Assembly (NCBI GenBank): GCA_037965595.1
Contig: CP150183.1
Coordinates: forward strand, 3,720,001-3,784,000
Reading direction: 5' to 3'
Source of the DNA: Alkalihalobacillus sp. FSL W8-0930
GTDB taxonomy: Bacteria > Bacillota > Bacilli > Bacillales > Bacillaceae_D
DNA length: 64,000 nt
The notes under the pieces are model-generated. The model was not told where the DNA came from and made no database searches. It saw only the letters and a list, made by a program, of their open reading frames with translations. The translations under genes and the position numbers were made by a program. This document shows positions 32,555-41,296 of the stretch, piece after piece (the first letter of the stretch is position 1; each line of letters begins with the position of its first letter).

Positions 32555-33809
32555 AAATGTCTTTCTCGTCTACCACGGTTCCACGATCAGCGAGAACTAC
32601 TTTTTGGCAGTCTAATTTGCCGCAGAGGACAAAGCGCTTTTCTTCCTCATCGTAGACATAGTAAGGTTCGAGTGTGAGGTGCTTCCGTAATGTATGAACA
32701 GCTTCCTCTTTAAGAATCCTTAAATCTCCAGACATCTTAAACGATTCATACATCGCAGCAAAGTCACTTGTATCCAAGATATTCATTACTTTAAAATCTT
32801 GAGGGTCAATCATAAAAACAAGCTTGGCTTGAAATGCCTTCGCTCCCTTCTCAACTGGACGTGTAACTGCATGGATTACTCCCCACTCCCGAAACATTCC
32901 TGAAAGCATCCATTTTCCGCTATCATGCGGATAGAAGGAAGACACATAGTCTGTAACGATCTCCTTTACTCTCAATTGATCAATCTCATTAATTGGTTGA
33001 GCATCTACGCTTTCTTCATTTTTAAAAGCCGTCTCAATCGATACTTCACGGCTCATCGATAATTCTGTTCTTACTCTCCCTCGTGCTCCTGGCCTACTCC
33101 ATGTCAACGGCTTATTCAACAAAACATAAGGTCGTTCAAGGAGAGAATAAGGGTATGTCTTCTTTAAATCGTGACGTATAAATAATTCCTCCACCATATA
33201 GACCTCTTGTATCGCTTCTTTATCAAAGTCCGGTAAGGCATACCGATCCACTTGCTTTTCAAATAAATCGTGAACATCCTCCACTTGTAAAAGATAATCT
33301 TCCTTTGCTGCCACGCTTTGATTGGGGAAAACACCATGCTTAGAAAATAGAGTCAGTTGATTTAAATCATTCCACTCAACATGTATGTACCCTCCAGGAT
33401 CGGTTGGAATTCCATCTATACAACTTTTAAATCCATAGCTTCGTTCATCTTTCTGTTCAATCATAAAACTGTCAGCATGCAGTCCGGTCATCTTTTTGAC
33501 CCATTTGATAACCTCAGCTTGATTTGAAAATGAGTAAGACGTCTCAGCAAAGGATGTATCTCCTCCAAAAATCACTCGACTAAAAACCTGTTCATGAATA
33601 TCCAGCTCAATCGTCGCTGCCCCCTCAGGATACATATCCTCTTCCGTTATACCTTCGACTCCTTTTGGCAACCATTCCGTACATAATACATACCTCGTGT
33701 CATTTAATGCGTTTACTTCCTGCAAAATAGTATGCTTATGCAAGGTGTAATTTGTTAAACCCCACTTAAGCTTCATTTCATTAATCATTGTTTCAATCGT
33801 TGAATTCAA
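32553..33809 (-). CDS. Hypothetical protein, possibly YcdB/YcdC-like
   Basis: A 418-residue acidic protein without signal peptide or membrane segment. Two similar alpha/beta units may be present (about 1-160 and 250-400): each has a WGL/WGV stretch, a charged helix and a strand-rich part such as FGGDTSFAETSYSF or QAKLVFMIDPQDFKVMNI. This pattern recalls the YcdB/YcdC domain of Bacillus, but I am not certain. It has its own transcription unit upstream of the HAD gene terminator. Its stop codon touches repeat copy 4. Function unknown. Confidence 0.65.
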   Translation of the reverse strand: MNSTIETMINEMKLKWGLTNYTLHKHTILQEVNALNDTRYVLCTEWLPKGVEGITEEDMYPEGAATIELDIHEQVFSRVIFGGDTSFAETSYSFSNQAEVIKWVKKMTGLHADSFMIEQKDERSYGFKSCIDGIPTDPGGYIHVEWNDLNQLTLFSKHGVFPNQSVAAKEDYLLQVEDVHDLFEKQVDRYALPDFDKEAIQEVYMVEELFIRHDLKKTYPYSLLERPYVLLNKPLTWSRPGARGRVRTELSMSREVSIETAFKNEESVDAQPINEIDQLRVKEIVTDYVSSFYPHDSGKWMLSGMFREWGVIHAVTRPVEKGAKAFQAKLVFMIDPQDFKVMNILDTSDFAAMYESFKMSGDLRILKEEAVHTLRKHLTLEPYYVYDEEEKRFVLCGKLDCQKVVLADRGTVVDEKDI

Positions 33810-33845
33810 CCCGCCACCTCCATACGATTCTTACTCTACTATAAT

Positions 33846-33877
33846 AAAAAATCCGTCTATTAAGATAGACGAATTTT
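33846..33877 (-). terminator. Terminator of the Afu-type importer operon
   Basis: On the minus strand ATTCGTCTAT (33874-33865) pairs with ATAGACGGAT (33860-33851), followed by TTTTTTATT. It ends the five-gene operon just after the HAD gene. Confidence 0.8.
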
Positions 33878-34665
33878 TACGCTTTTAGTAGTGAATTTGT
33901 CTCTCTAATAACTGAAGCAACTGCGTGGTTTGTGTGGTGCACAGTCTGATGAGTGGCAATGCACTTCAAATTGGGGTGGGCATTTTCTACGGCATAACCA
34001 TAGTCCGCTGCTTCTAATAGAGAGCAGTCATTCATTTGATCTCCAACGGCTATAACTTGATCCACTTCAATATCCATTTGATTTAAAAGTTCATAAAGAG
34101 CCTGGCCTTTTGAAGCTCCAGTTGGAAGAATTTCTAGGTAGCTTGTATCTGATTGAATACACACTTCGTTTAATACTCCTGCGAAGCGCACTGCATCTTC
34201 TAACTCTCTACCAATAATTAATACTTTGTTTATCTTTTGTGGTGGCACTTCCGTAAAGAGACATGTCACATTTTCTTTTGCCTCATACGCGTGAATAAGT
34301 GAATGAGGTCTAGGTGTATAAATGCTTTGTGCGTCATATGCAATCACTACAGCATGCTTACTAACTACATGCCACAATGTATGCACTTCTTCCACATGCT
34401 CTGTTAAAACCATTGACCACACTATCTTTTGTTCTTTTGGACAAAAGATCTGTGTCCCGTTTCCTAAAATAACAGGCGCCTTAATACTCAGCTCATTAAT
34501 ATATGGAAGTGCTGCTTGTAGCATTCGTCCCGTAGCAATCGTAAAGATATTCCCTTCTTTTATAAACTGATCAATCGCTTCCTTATTTTCTCGACTAATC
34601 TGGTGGTGGTCGTTTAGAAGTGTCCCATCAAGATCAGAAATCAACAGCTGTTTAGCCATATACAT
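33877..34665 (-). CDS. HAD-superfamily phosphatase, Cof type
   Basis: A 262-residue cytoplasmic hydrolase. Motif I is LISDLDGTLLND (nucleophile Asp), motif II is in IATGR, and motif IV is AVGDQMNDCSLLEAA; the large cap domain of type IIB (Cof/YidA) lies between. Such enzymes dephosphorylate sugar phosphates and related metabolites. It overlaps the end of the ATPase gene by 14 bp, so it is translationally coupled; a second ATG at 34659 is also possible. Being the last gene of an importer operon that also encodes a PHP hydrolase suggests the imported compound is phosphorylated. Confidence 0.9.
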   Translation of the reverse strand: MYMAKQLLISDLDGTLLNDHHQISRENKEAIDQFIKEGNIFTIATGRMLQAALPYINELSIKAPVILGNGTQIFCPKEQKIVWSMVLTEHVEEVHTLWHVVSKHAVVIAYDAQSIYTPRPHSLIHAYEAKENVTCLFTEVPPQKINKVLIIGRELEDAVRFAGVLNEVCIQSDTSYLEILPTGASKGQALYELLNQMDIEVDQVIAVGDQMNDCSLLEAADYGYAVENAHPNLKCIATHQTVHHTNHAVASVIRETNSLLKA

Positions 34666-35791
34666 TCAAATCCACAGCTTGCTGTTCTGGAACTTTGTTC
34701 AAGCGATGTCCGGAAGTAGGGTGATAGAGATTTAGTCCATCGAGATTTGCTTTCACATAAACGGTACTGTCTGGAAAATAGTTTACAATCCCCATCTGTT
34801 TTGCGAGTAGCATCGTCTCCCCGCATTGGATATGAATCGTTGTTTCTGGACCCGCAGGAAGAACGGCTCTCACTGTTCCTTGAACAGTCCCTTTTTGCGG
34901 TGTACGAGATAAAACAAGATCCTCTGGCCTAACAGTAAGAACCACTTCTTTTGAAAAGTCCTCTAGCCAGCTTGTATTCATTACAAAGTCACCTAGATCT
35001 GAGTGAATGATAAAAGACGAATGGGAGGATTCCGTGCACGTAGCATTTAAAAAATTATTGGCTGGATTCCCAACAAACTGAGCGACTGTTAAATGCGCTG
35101 GATATTGATAGAGTTGGATCGGTTTATCCACCTGAAGGATCTCTCCCTCTGAAAAAACAGCAATTTTGGTTGACATGGTCATCGCTTCTACTTGGTCATG
35201 CGTCACATAAATCATCGTTGTCCCTAGCTCATGGTGCAAACGTTTCAGCTCTGCACGCATTTCAACACGAAGCTTTGCATCCAGGTTCGATAAAGGTTCA
35301 TCCAGCAAGAGGATTTTTGGCTCTGTGACAATCGCTCTGGCAATCGCAACTCGTTGCTGTTGCCCACCTGATAACTCAGATGGATATCGATCTTTATAGT
35401 CGAGAATTTGAAGCTTTTGCAAAGATGCCTCCACACGCTTTTTTATTTCCTTTTTAGGAAATTTCCGTCCTTCAAGCCCAAACGAGACGTTCTCATAGAC
35501 CGTCATATGTGGCCAAAGCGCGTAGTTTTGAAATACAAGATTTAACTTTCGATCTGCAGGTGGAGCGAAATATTGAGTTTGTCCATCAGCAACGAGCTTG
35601 TCGCTAATAACAATCAGACCCTCTTCCTGCTGTTCAAGTCCAGCAAGAATTCGAAGTGTGGTTGTTTTCCCACATCCAGACGGTCCAAGGAAGGTCATAA
35701 AGTCTCCTTCCTCGATCTCAAGGCTAATGTTTTTTAAAACATGCTGACCACCAAAATGTTTATTAATTCCTTCAAGCTTTATGAAAGACAT
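34652..35791 (-). CDS. ABC transporter ATPase, Fbp/Afu/Potter type
   Basis: A 379-residue ATPase with Walker A GPSGCGKTT (about 37-45), signature LSGGQQQRVAIARAI, Walker B ILLLDEPLSNLD and H-loop TMIYVTHDQVEAM. A C-terminal TOBE regulatory domain occupies about 240-370. The ribosome site GGAGGG overlaps the stop of the permease gene, so it is coupled to it. It energises import together with the fused permease and the binding lipoprotein of the same operon. ATPases of this subgroup serve ferric iron, polyamine, phosphonate or sugar-phosphate systems. Confidence 0.93.
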   Translation of the reverse strand: MSFIKLEGINKHFGGQHVLKNISLEIEEGDFMTFLGPSGCGKTTTLRILAGLEQQEEGLIVISDKLVADGQTQYFAPPADRKLNLVFQNYALWPHMTVYENVSFGLEGRKFPKKEIKKRVEASLQKLQILDYKDRYPSELSGGQQQRVAIARAIVTEPKILLLDEPLSNLDAKLRVEMRAELKRLHHELGTTMIYVTHDQVEAMTMSTKIAVFSEGEILQVDKPIQLYQYPAHLTVAQFVGNPANNFLNATCTESSHSSFIIHSDLGDFVMNTSWLEDFSKEVVLTVRPEDLVLSRTPQKGTVQGTVRAVLPAGPETTIHIQCGETMLLAKQMGIVNYFPDSTVYVKANLDGLNLYHPTSGHRLNKVPEQQAVDLNVYG

Positions 35792-35794
35792 GGT

Positions 35795-37600
35795 TTACCC
35801 TCCAATTCCTTTAGTAAAGTCAATCTTTCCGATCTTACTCGCAATGAAGTATGTGATTAGGATGATACCAACGATGATTAACATTAGAGCATTGGCATAT
35901 TGCTGGAATCCCGATTCTGCGTACTTAAACATGAGTGTTGGTAGAGTTCCGTTTTCTGGAGTAATGAGCAAGATAATTAAGTCAAGCTCCTTAATGACAC
36001 TGATAAAGAGAAGCAAAAACATTGTAAAGAGTGTCTTTTTACTTAAAGGGAGCATGATTCGCGTGAAGCGTCTGCCCCAGTTTGCTCCTTGTACATAAGC
36101 TGCTTCCTCCAGCTCTCCACCAATCTGGTGCATCGTACTTGCTCCTGAGCGTGTAGCAATTGGTAATTCATTCACCACACATATTAAGATAATCAACGTG
36201 ATCGTTCCGTATAGGCTCGGCATAAACCAACTCGGAGTAGCAAACATAGATAGGTAGATAGCAGAAAATGCAATACCAGGAATTAAGTATGGAAGATAGC
36301 TTAATTGCTCAATGGCTCGCCCATCTAAACGATTACGACGCTTTGAGACAATGTAGCCAAATAACAACCCCATCAATGCCGCAATACTTGCAGCAATAAA
36401 AGCGATTTTGAGTGAATTTCCAATGGCAGAAAATAGAGCATCATTCTTCAATACGCCTACCTCCCCAGACGCAATCGCTGGATTGGACTCACCTATCCAA
36501 AAGTGTAACGTGAATTGATCCAGTGAGAACTGGCTATTAGACATCATAAATGTTTGTAGAGTTAATACGATAAGTGGTAGAGCAGACACTGCGCCCATAA
36601 ATCCGAGCACTGTCCATGTAATAGGTCTGTGCCACTTCTTTAACGAATACAAATGCTTTCGTGAATCTTTTCCTGTAATCGTCGCAAAGCTTCGGCGTTT
36701 TCCGATCGCCTTTTGGTTAAAGAAAATGAGCAATGCACACACCATTAAGAGTACAATACATAACACGTAGGCTTCTTGGATCATGCGGTTTTGAATACTT
36801 GAATGAAGCATGGTGGCAATCGTATAGTACTTAGTTGGCAATCCCAAAAAGGCCGGGACGCTAAACGAACCTAGTGCCTTGGAGAACGTTAAGATAAAGC
36901 CTGATGAAATAGCTGGGATCAGTAGCGGTAATGTGATCTTACGAATCGTTCTCGCACTGCTCGCTCCTAAGATACGTGCTGATTCTTCTAAGCTAGCATT
37001 TACAGCCCCAAGTGCGACCGATAGTAGTAAAAAGAAAAAGGTGAAATAATTTAACGTCATCGTTAGAACAATAGGTAGAAACCCATAAGCAAGCCTATCA
37101 GGGGGGCTTATTTGAAACACAGAATAAAATAACCCTTGTCCTCCACCGATTCGATCATTTTTAAATACAGACATCCAGGCAAAAGCCATAACCCAGGAAG
37201 GAAGCATATAAGGAAGAATAGCTAGCATGGTCATTGATTTTTTATAACGGAAGTCCGTTCGCATGACAAGCCACGCTAGACCACCACCAAGCAAAAAGGA
37301 AAGAATAGAGACTGTTAACCCAATGGATAAGGAATGAAACAGTGGCTTGTAGAATAACGGCTGGCTTATGCTGCCTGAAAGAACATTCACCCAGTTCGCA
37401 GCTGTAAGACCGCCTGATGCTGCTCCCCCTCGTCCATCCTCTTGAAACGTCTCCAAGAGGATCTGTCCGATTGGGAAAGCCACCATATACACTAGAAAAA
37501 TCAAGGCGAGAGCTGAGATGACGTGTACAGGATTTGTGAAAATACGAATCAGTTTATTTAACAGCCTTGACCGTGAATGGTAGCGCGAAATCTGAATCAT
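35795..37600 (-). CDS. ABC transporter permease, fused double-domain (Afu/Fbp type)
   Basis: A 601-residue membrane protein with 12 helices in two homologous binding-protein-dependent permease domains (about 70-290 and 365-590). Each half shows an EAA-like loop, for example LEESARILGASSARTIRKITLP and LEEAAYVQGANWGRRFTRIMLP. This fused architecture is typical of FbpB/AfuB and PhnU-like permeases. The ATG at 37600 follows GGAGG; an upstream start would lie within that site. The gene sits between the binding protein and ATPase genes with nearly no spacing. Confidence 0.93.
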   Translation of the reverse strand: MIQISRYHSRSRLLNKLIRIFTNPVHVISALALIFLVYMVAFPIGQILLETFQEDGRGGAASGGLTAANWVNVLSGSISQPLFYKPLFHSLSIGLTVSILSFLLGGGLAWLVMRTDFRYKKSMTMLAILPYMLPSWVMAFAWMSVFKNDRIGGGQGLFYSVFQISPPDRLAYGFLPIVLTMTLNYFTFFFLLLSVALGAVNASLEESARILGASSARTIRKITLPLLIPAISSGFILTFSKALGSFSVPAFLGLPTKYYTIATMLHSSIQNRMIQEAYVLCIVLLMVCALLIFFNQKAIGKRRSFATITGKDSRKHLYSLKKWHRPITWTVLGFMGAVSALPLIVLTLQTFMMSNSQFSLDQFTLHFWIGESNPAIASGEVGVLKNDALFSAIGNSLKIAFIAASIAALMGLLFGYIVSKRRNRLDGRAIEQLSYLPYLIPGIAFSAIYLSMFATPSWFMPSLYGTITLIILICVVNELPIATRSGASTMHQIGGELEEAAYVQGANWGRRFTRIMLPLSKKTLFTMFLLLFISVIKELDLIILLITPENGTLPTLMFKYAESGFQQYANALMLIIVGIILITYFIASKIGKIDFTKGIGG

Positions 37601-37619
37601 TGATTTGCCTCCTCCCACT

Positions 37620-38801
37620 TTACTGATTTGCTAAGATAAAATTCCGTACATCATTTGAATGGTCATATAAGTATTCTCCGTCATATGGCCACAGGGAAAG
37701 ATCGCTGCTTGGACGTTGTCCTTCGACTGACACATCCGTACGGGTTGACCAAGAACCAGGCACATTGTATGGTCTAAATCCTTCACCTTGTCCATCTGCT
37801 TCTCCTGCCATCCAACGAATTAATAGCTTCGCAGCAGCTGTATGCTCGGCATTGTTAGCCATATACAAGTAAGATGTACCTGCTACAGACATTTTAGGCT
37901 CCACATCATATAGGAACTCCGCTGTGTAACCTTGCTCTTCAATGTGACGTGATTTACTTGAAGTGGTGATACCTACTGGTGGTTTTTCCTGACCTGGTGT
38001 CCCTACTGCTTCAACAACATCATCGCCTGAGCTCACAAATACAGGATCGTTGGCTAATAATTGTTTGATAAATTCATAGCCTGCATTGTCCGTTCCATCA
38101 AGCTCAATGGCATTCCCAAACTTCTCTTCATAGGCAGCTTCCATGTCATCAGCGTTTTGAACAATGGTTGTAAACAGATCAAGTGTGTCAGATGACAGCA
38201 ACGGATCATCCATCACAATTTTGCTTTTCCATTCTTCATCCGTTAAATCCCACCAGTTTGTGATGGTTGATTCATCATATACCTCGTTATTCATGAAAAT
38301 GGCTCGAGTAGAAAAGTAAAAAGGTAATCCTGGCTCATCAAGAAAGGTTTCGTCGAGTTTTTCAACTATGTCATCTGGTGCGTACTTATGAAGCATCCCT
38401 TCGCTTAACAACTCACCTGATACAACACCTCCACCATCTTTTACAAAGACAACGTCAGCCGTATTTAGACCAGCTTCCTGTTCACGAGCTACTTTTTCCA
38501 CGATTTCAATCGTCCCCAAATCAAAAGCGTCAACCTGAATACCAGGGTATTCTTTTTCGAAGCTAGCCTTCACGTCCTTAATGCGACTTGACTGAGAGTA
38601 AACAACAACCTTTCCTTCTTCCTTTGCTAGCTCATACAATTCATCAGGGGTTTCATTGGCATCAAGATTCGCTTCTTCAAGCCAGCTTGAACCTTCTTCT
38701 GCATTTGCTTCATTCGTTGAGTCATTACTACACGCTGTAACTGCTAACAACGATGAAAGGGCTAGTCCTGCTGGGATCCATTTACGAAGTGTTTTATTCA
38801 T
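37620..38801 (-). CDS. ABC transporter substrate-binding lipoprotein (AfuA/FbpA-like)
   Basis: About 393 residues; the signal peptide ends in the lipobox LLAVTACSND, so it is anchored outside the membrane. The mature part is a periplasmic-binding-protein type 2 fold: EEGKVVVYSQSSRIKDVKASFE opens the first lobe, with FYFSTRAIFMNNEVYDE and WWDLTDEEWKSKIVMDDP further on. The ATG at 38801 is preceded by AAAGGAG. AfuA-like proteins have been assigned to iron in some bacteria and to hexose phosphates in others, so the ligand must be inferred from context: an organophosphate is favoured by the neighbouring hydrolases. Confidence 0.9.
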   Translation of the reverse strand: MNKTLRKWIPAGLALSSLLAVTACSNDSTNEANAEEGSSWLEEANLDANETPDELYELAKEEGKVVVYSQSSRIKDVKASFEKEYPGIQVDAFDLGTIEIVEKVAREQEAGLNTADVVFVKDGGGVVSGELLSEGMLHKYAPDDIVEKLDETFLDEPGLPFYFSTRAIFMNNEVYDESTITNWWDLTDEEWKSKIVMDDPLLSSDTLDLFTTIVQNADDMEAAYEEKFGNAIELDGTDNAGYEFIKQLLANDPVFVSSGDDVVEAVGTPGQEKPPVGITTSSKSRHIEEQGYTAEFLYDVEPKMSVAGTSYLYMANNAEHTAAAKLLIRWMAGEADGQGEGFRPYNVPGSWSTRTDVSVEGQRPSSDLSLWPYDGEYLYDHSNDVRNFILANQ

Positions 38802-38815
38802 GTGTTTACTCTCCT

Positions 38816-39589
38816 TTAGACGCTCACGATGGAGTCGTTGATTTTTTCTACCTTCCAAGCTTCTTTCATTCGTTCAGCAGCATCGACTCTTGTTTGCAAT
38901 ACAGGAGAAATGATGGCTCGATATGCGCCTTGCTCGATCACTTCCTTTAATTCAAGTGCTGTATCACATGATCGATCAAGCTTGTTGTAAACCACTCCAT
39001 ATTGAATAGGAAGATGTGTGTCACTCCCACAGACAAATGGTTTTGAAAGGGGCTTAACAAATGCCTCTACTTCCTGTTTTGCTGTATCCATTCCTTTTCT
39101 AAATAAATCTCGACCATTCAAATCAAATGCATCCATCTGCTGAAGTAGCTCAACCGAATGATTCGTTAAAGGCGTTCCTTCTCTTAAAGGATGCGCGCCA
39201 ATTTTTAATAAAGGATGACCCTCAGCTAATGCCAGTAGCTTAGTTAAAGTGATAAACTGATGCTCCTCTGTGTGTGGTGACAACTGGTTTCGAATCTCTC
39301 GAATAGAAGCACGAGGACCAATAAAGAGAATATGTCCATTGTCCTCTACATCAATCTCCATTCCAGTAAACACTTTTACTCCGTCTGCATGATAATGATC
39401 GCCGATATATGAATAATGCTCGTCCAACGTATCAAATACGTCTGAAAAACGATGTGTATTAAAATGCTCCGTTAAAGCGATCGCATCAAGTCCAGACTCC
39501 TTAGCGTTCGCAAGCATCTCTTTAAAATAGGTAATGTCGAATTCCGTCTTTTTTGTCCATTTACCATGAGTATGCAAGTCAATGTTCAT
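38816..39589 (-). CDS. PHP-domain hydrolase
   Basis: A 257-residue cytoplasmic metal-dependent hydrolase. The PHP signature starts at MNIDLHTHGKW, with IALTEHFNTH, VFTGMEIDVED, IGAHPLR and VCGSDTHLP supplying further metal ligands. PHP proteins hydrolyse phosphate esters (histidinol-phosphatase and nucleotide or cyclic-phosphate phosphoesterases). It is the first gene of the importer operon, 15 bp upstream of the binding-protein gene and divergent from the RpiR regulator. It probably acts on the imported compound. No polymerase domain is present. Confidence 0.87.
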   Translation of the reverse strand: MNIDLHTHGKWTKKTEFDITYFKEMLANAKESGLDAIALTEHFNTHRFSDVFDTLDEHYSYIGDHYHADGVKVFTGMEIDVEDNGHILFIGPRASIREIRNQLSPHTEEHQFITLTKLLALAEGHPLLKIGAHPLREGTPLTNHSVELLQQMDAFDLNGRDLFRKGMDTAKQEVEAFVKPLSKPFVCGSDTHLPIQYGVVYNKLDRSCDTALELKEVIEQGAYRAIISPVLQTRVDAAERMKEAWKVEKINDSIVSV

Positions 39590-39689
39590 ATCAAATCTAC
39601 CTCCTGTGTCGTTCGTCTACACCCATAGCATGCCTGTGGAGTGTTAAGACAATATAAAGAGAATGTAAAAAAACCAACATCCATCAAAA

Positions 39690-39713
39690 ATGAAGGATTT
39701 CATACATTATAAT
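39690..39713 (+). promoter_or_regulatory. Palindrome and -10 box before the RpiR gene
   Basis: ATGAA-N4-TTCAT at 39690-39703 is immediately followed by a -10 box TATAAT (39708-39713); no good -35 is seen. The palindrome would lie in the spacer of the promoter, suiting autoregulation by the RpiR-type protein and perhaps control of the divergent importer operon. Confidence 0.5.
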
Positions 39714-39738
39714 CACGGGTATATAAGGAGGAGATAAA

Positions 39739-40566
39739 GTGATTGGGTTTGATGAGGTGACGTTAACCAAAAATCAACAGCGAGTCGCAAACTTTCTAAC
39801 GAAAAACGGAGAGAGAATTGCGTTTTTAACAGAACAAGAAATCGCAGACGCTTGCTTAGTGAGCAGCGCAACCGTTTCTAGGTTCTGGGGAGCAATTGGC
39901 TACAAGAATTTTAAAGCATTTAAGCGAAGTCTTCAGCTTGAACATGTATCCACACCCGTAAATAAAACGGAGAATACATTTCAAAAATACGGTCAACATC
40001 CGTTTTTACCAATGCTTAACGCACACATTCATAATCTTGAAACAACATTGACCCGGTTATCAGAAGCTGATTTTAAAGCCAGTACAAACATGCTCGTTCA
40101 TGCTTCTCGTATTCATGTCTATGGGAATGGGGCTGCTCAATTTTTAGTAGACCTTGTCGGCTTTCGCTTACAACGATTTGATTGTGAGGTTACCTGTATG
40201 GCTCCAAGTGGGCATGAAATCTTTGAGAATCTCATTCATTTTCACTCTGATGACGTCGTCGTTGTCTTCGGATTTTTGAACTATTCGCCAGAGCTTCAGG
40301 TCATTTTTGACCTTTGTCAAAAGCAGCAGGTGCCCATCATCCTTATTACGGACAGGCTAATCTCACCTATGCGAGAAAAAGCGACAGCCGTTCTTTACTC
40401 TGAACGTGGAGAGAACAATGAATTTCATTCCCTTGTCGCAACTCTCGCCATTGTTGAAGCGTTAATCCTAGAGGTTGGACGTGGAAAGGGAGAGAACGCA
40501 CTAGCTAAATTAAAGCAGCTTCAAGAGATGAGGAAGCAGTATTCGGGGATGTTGCCTAAGGAGTAG
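39739..40566 (+). CDS. RpiR/MurR-family regulator
   Basis: A 275-residue regulator with an N-terminal HTH_6 domain (about 10-75; ADACLVSSATVSRFWGAIGY) and a C-terminal SIS domain (about 110-245; HVYGNGAAQFLVDLVGF) that binds phosphosugars. The start is GTG at 39739 with AAGGAGGA 7 nt before it. It is divergent from the PHP-binding protein-permease-ATPase-HAD operon and is the likely controller of it. A phosphosugar effector for an RpiR protein agrees with a phosphorylated ligand for the importer. Confidence 0.9.
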   Translation: MIGFDEVTLTKNQQRVANFLTKNGERIAFLTEQEIADACLVSSATVSRFWGAIGYKNFKAFKRSLQLEHVSTPVNKTENTFQKYGQHPFLPMLNAHIHNLETTLTRLSEADFKASTNMLVHASRIHVYGNGAAQFLVDLVGFRLQRFDCEVTCMAPSGHEIFENLIHFHSDDVVVVFGFLNYSPELQVIFDLCQKQQVPIILITDRLISPMREKATAVLYSERGENNEFHSLVATLAIVEALILEVGRGKGENALAKLKQLQEMRKQYSGMLPKE

Positions 40567-40605
40567 CGGTGGAGGGGTGAAACGAATCTTCTTCATACAA
40601 CATGA

Positions 40606-40650
40606 AAAGCGGATGAGTCTCCCGATTAAGTAGACTCATCCGTTTGTTTT
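40606..40650 (+). terminator. Bidirectional terminator between rpiR-type and rhaM genes
   Basis: CGGATGAGTCT (40610-40620) pairs perfectly with AGACTCATCCG (40632-40642), with T-rich sequence following on both strands. It lies between convergent genes. Confidence 0.8.
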
Positions 40651-40753
40651 AGAATTATGCTGCAACAGTGGCTCCATATTCTAAATAATTTGACATAAAT
40701 ATGGTAATAATTGCTTTCATTCCACTTCTTTACTTAGCCAGGATTGTCTCTCC

Positions 40754-41068
40754 TCACGCTAAATAAAACACTTCATTTAACTCTTTTGATACTGGGCTAT
40801 TATCTTCATTTGTCTCCATTATTGGCTCCATATAAGCCCACCACTTTCGGCAAATCTCAGTTTCTGATACCTGTGCATATAATGCTTCATCCTGAACAAG
40901 AAGGTAGGCAAATAACTGACCCGTTTCCTCTAACAAGAAGATCGAGTATTCGCTTACACCATGCTCCTTAAGCATCTTTTCCATCTCAGGCCACAATTCA
41001 TCATGGCGTTTCTTGTACTCTTCATATTGGTCTTTGTACACCTTCATGACACTTGCTTTGCGTACCAT
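40754..41068 (-). CDS. rhaM: L-rhamnose mutarotase
   Basis: A 104-residue protein of the RhaM family (former DUF718), which interconverts alpha and beta anomers of L-rhamnose. Typical blocks are the N-terminal [19 protein letters not shown], with the general-acid histidine, [18 protein letters not shown] and [12 protein letters not shown]. Length is normal (about 104). GGAGTGGTGTAA lies just upstream of the ATG. No other rhamnose genes occur in the window, so this is an orphan copy and may act on another aldose. Confidence 0.9.
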   Translation of the reverse strand: MVRKASVMKVYKDQYEEYKKRHDELWPEMEKMLKEHGVSEYSIFLLEETGQLFAYLLVQDEALYAQVSETEICRKWWAYMEPIMETNEDNSPVSKELNEVFYLA

Positions 41069-41170
41069 TTACACCACTCCTTTTTTGTCATTACCTCAAT
41101 ATAGTAACCGCTCTCAAAACAAGAGACTATAACCTCCTTGACTTAATAAAATGTCCTTATTTGCACTCTC

Positions 41171-41242
41171 TTAAATGAATTGCGATGCAATCAGATAGAT
41201 CATTGCAAAAATCAACAAGTATAATAGTATTTTTCGTACCAT
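41171..41242 (-). CDS. 23-residue hydrophobic small protein
   Basis: A short frame encodes MVRKILLYLLIFAMIYLIAS plus QFI, a single membrane helix with a basic N-terminus. AAAGGAG lies 6 nt before the ATG, as good as any ribosome site in the window. It is between the AIM24 gene terminator and rhaM on the same strand, so it would need its own promoter or readthrough. I know no family for it. Small hydrophobic peptides of this kind occur widely in Bacilli, and conservation would decide whether it is real. Confidence 0.45.
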   Translation of the reverse strand: MVRKILLYLLIFAMIYLIASQFI

Positions 41243-41255
41243 TCTTTTCTCCTTT

Positions 41256-41296
41256 AAAAAGAAACGGCTACATAAGAGCCGTTTCCTGGTTTTTTA
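41256..41296 (-). terminator. Terminator after the AIM24-family gene
   Basis: On the minus strand GAAACGGCT (41285-41277) pairs with AGCCGTTTC (41269-41261), followed by TTTTT. The opposite strand also carries a T run, so it may work both ways. Confidence 0.75.
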
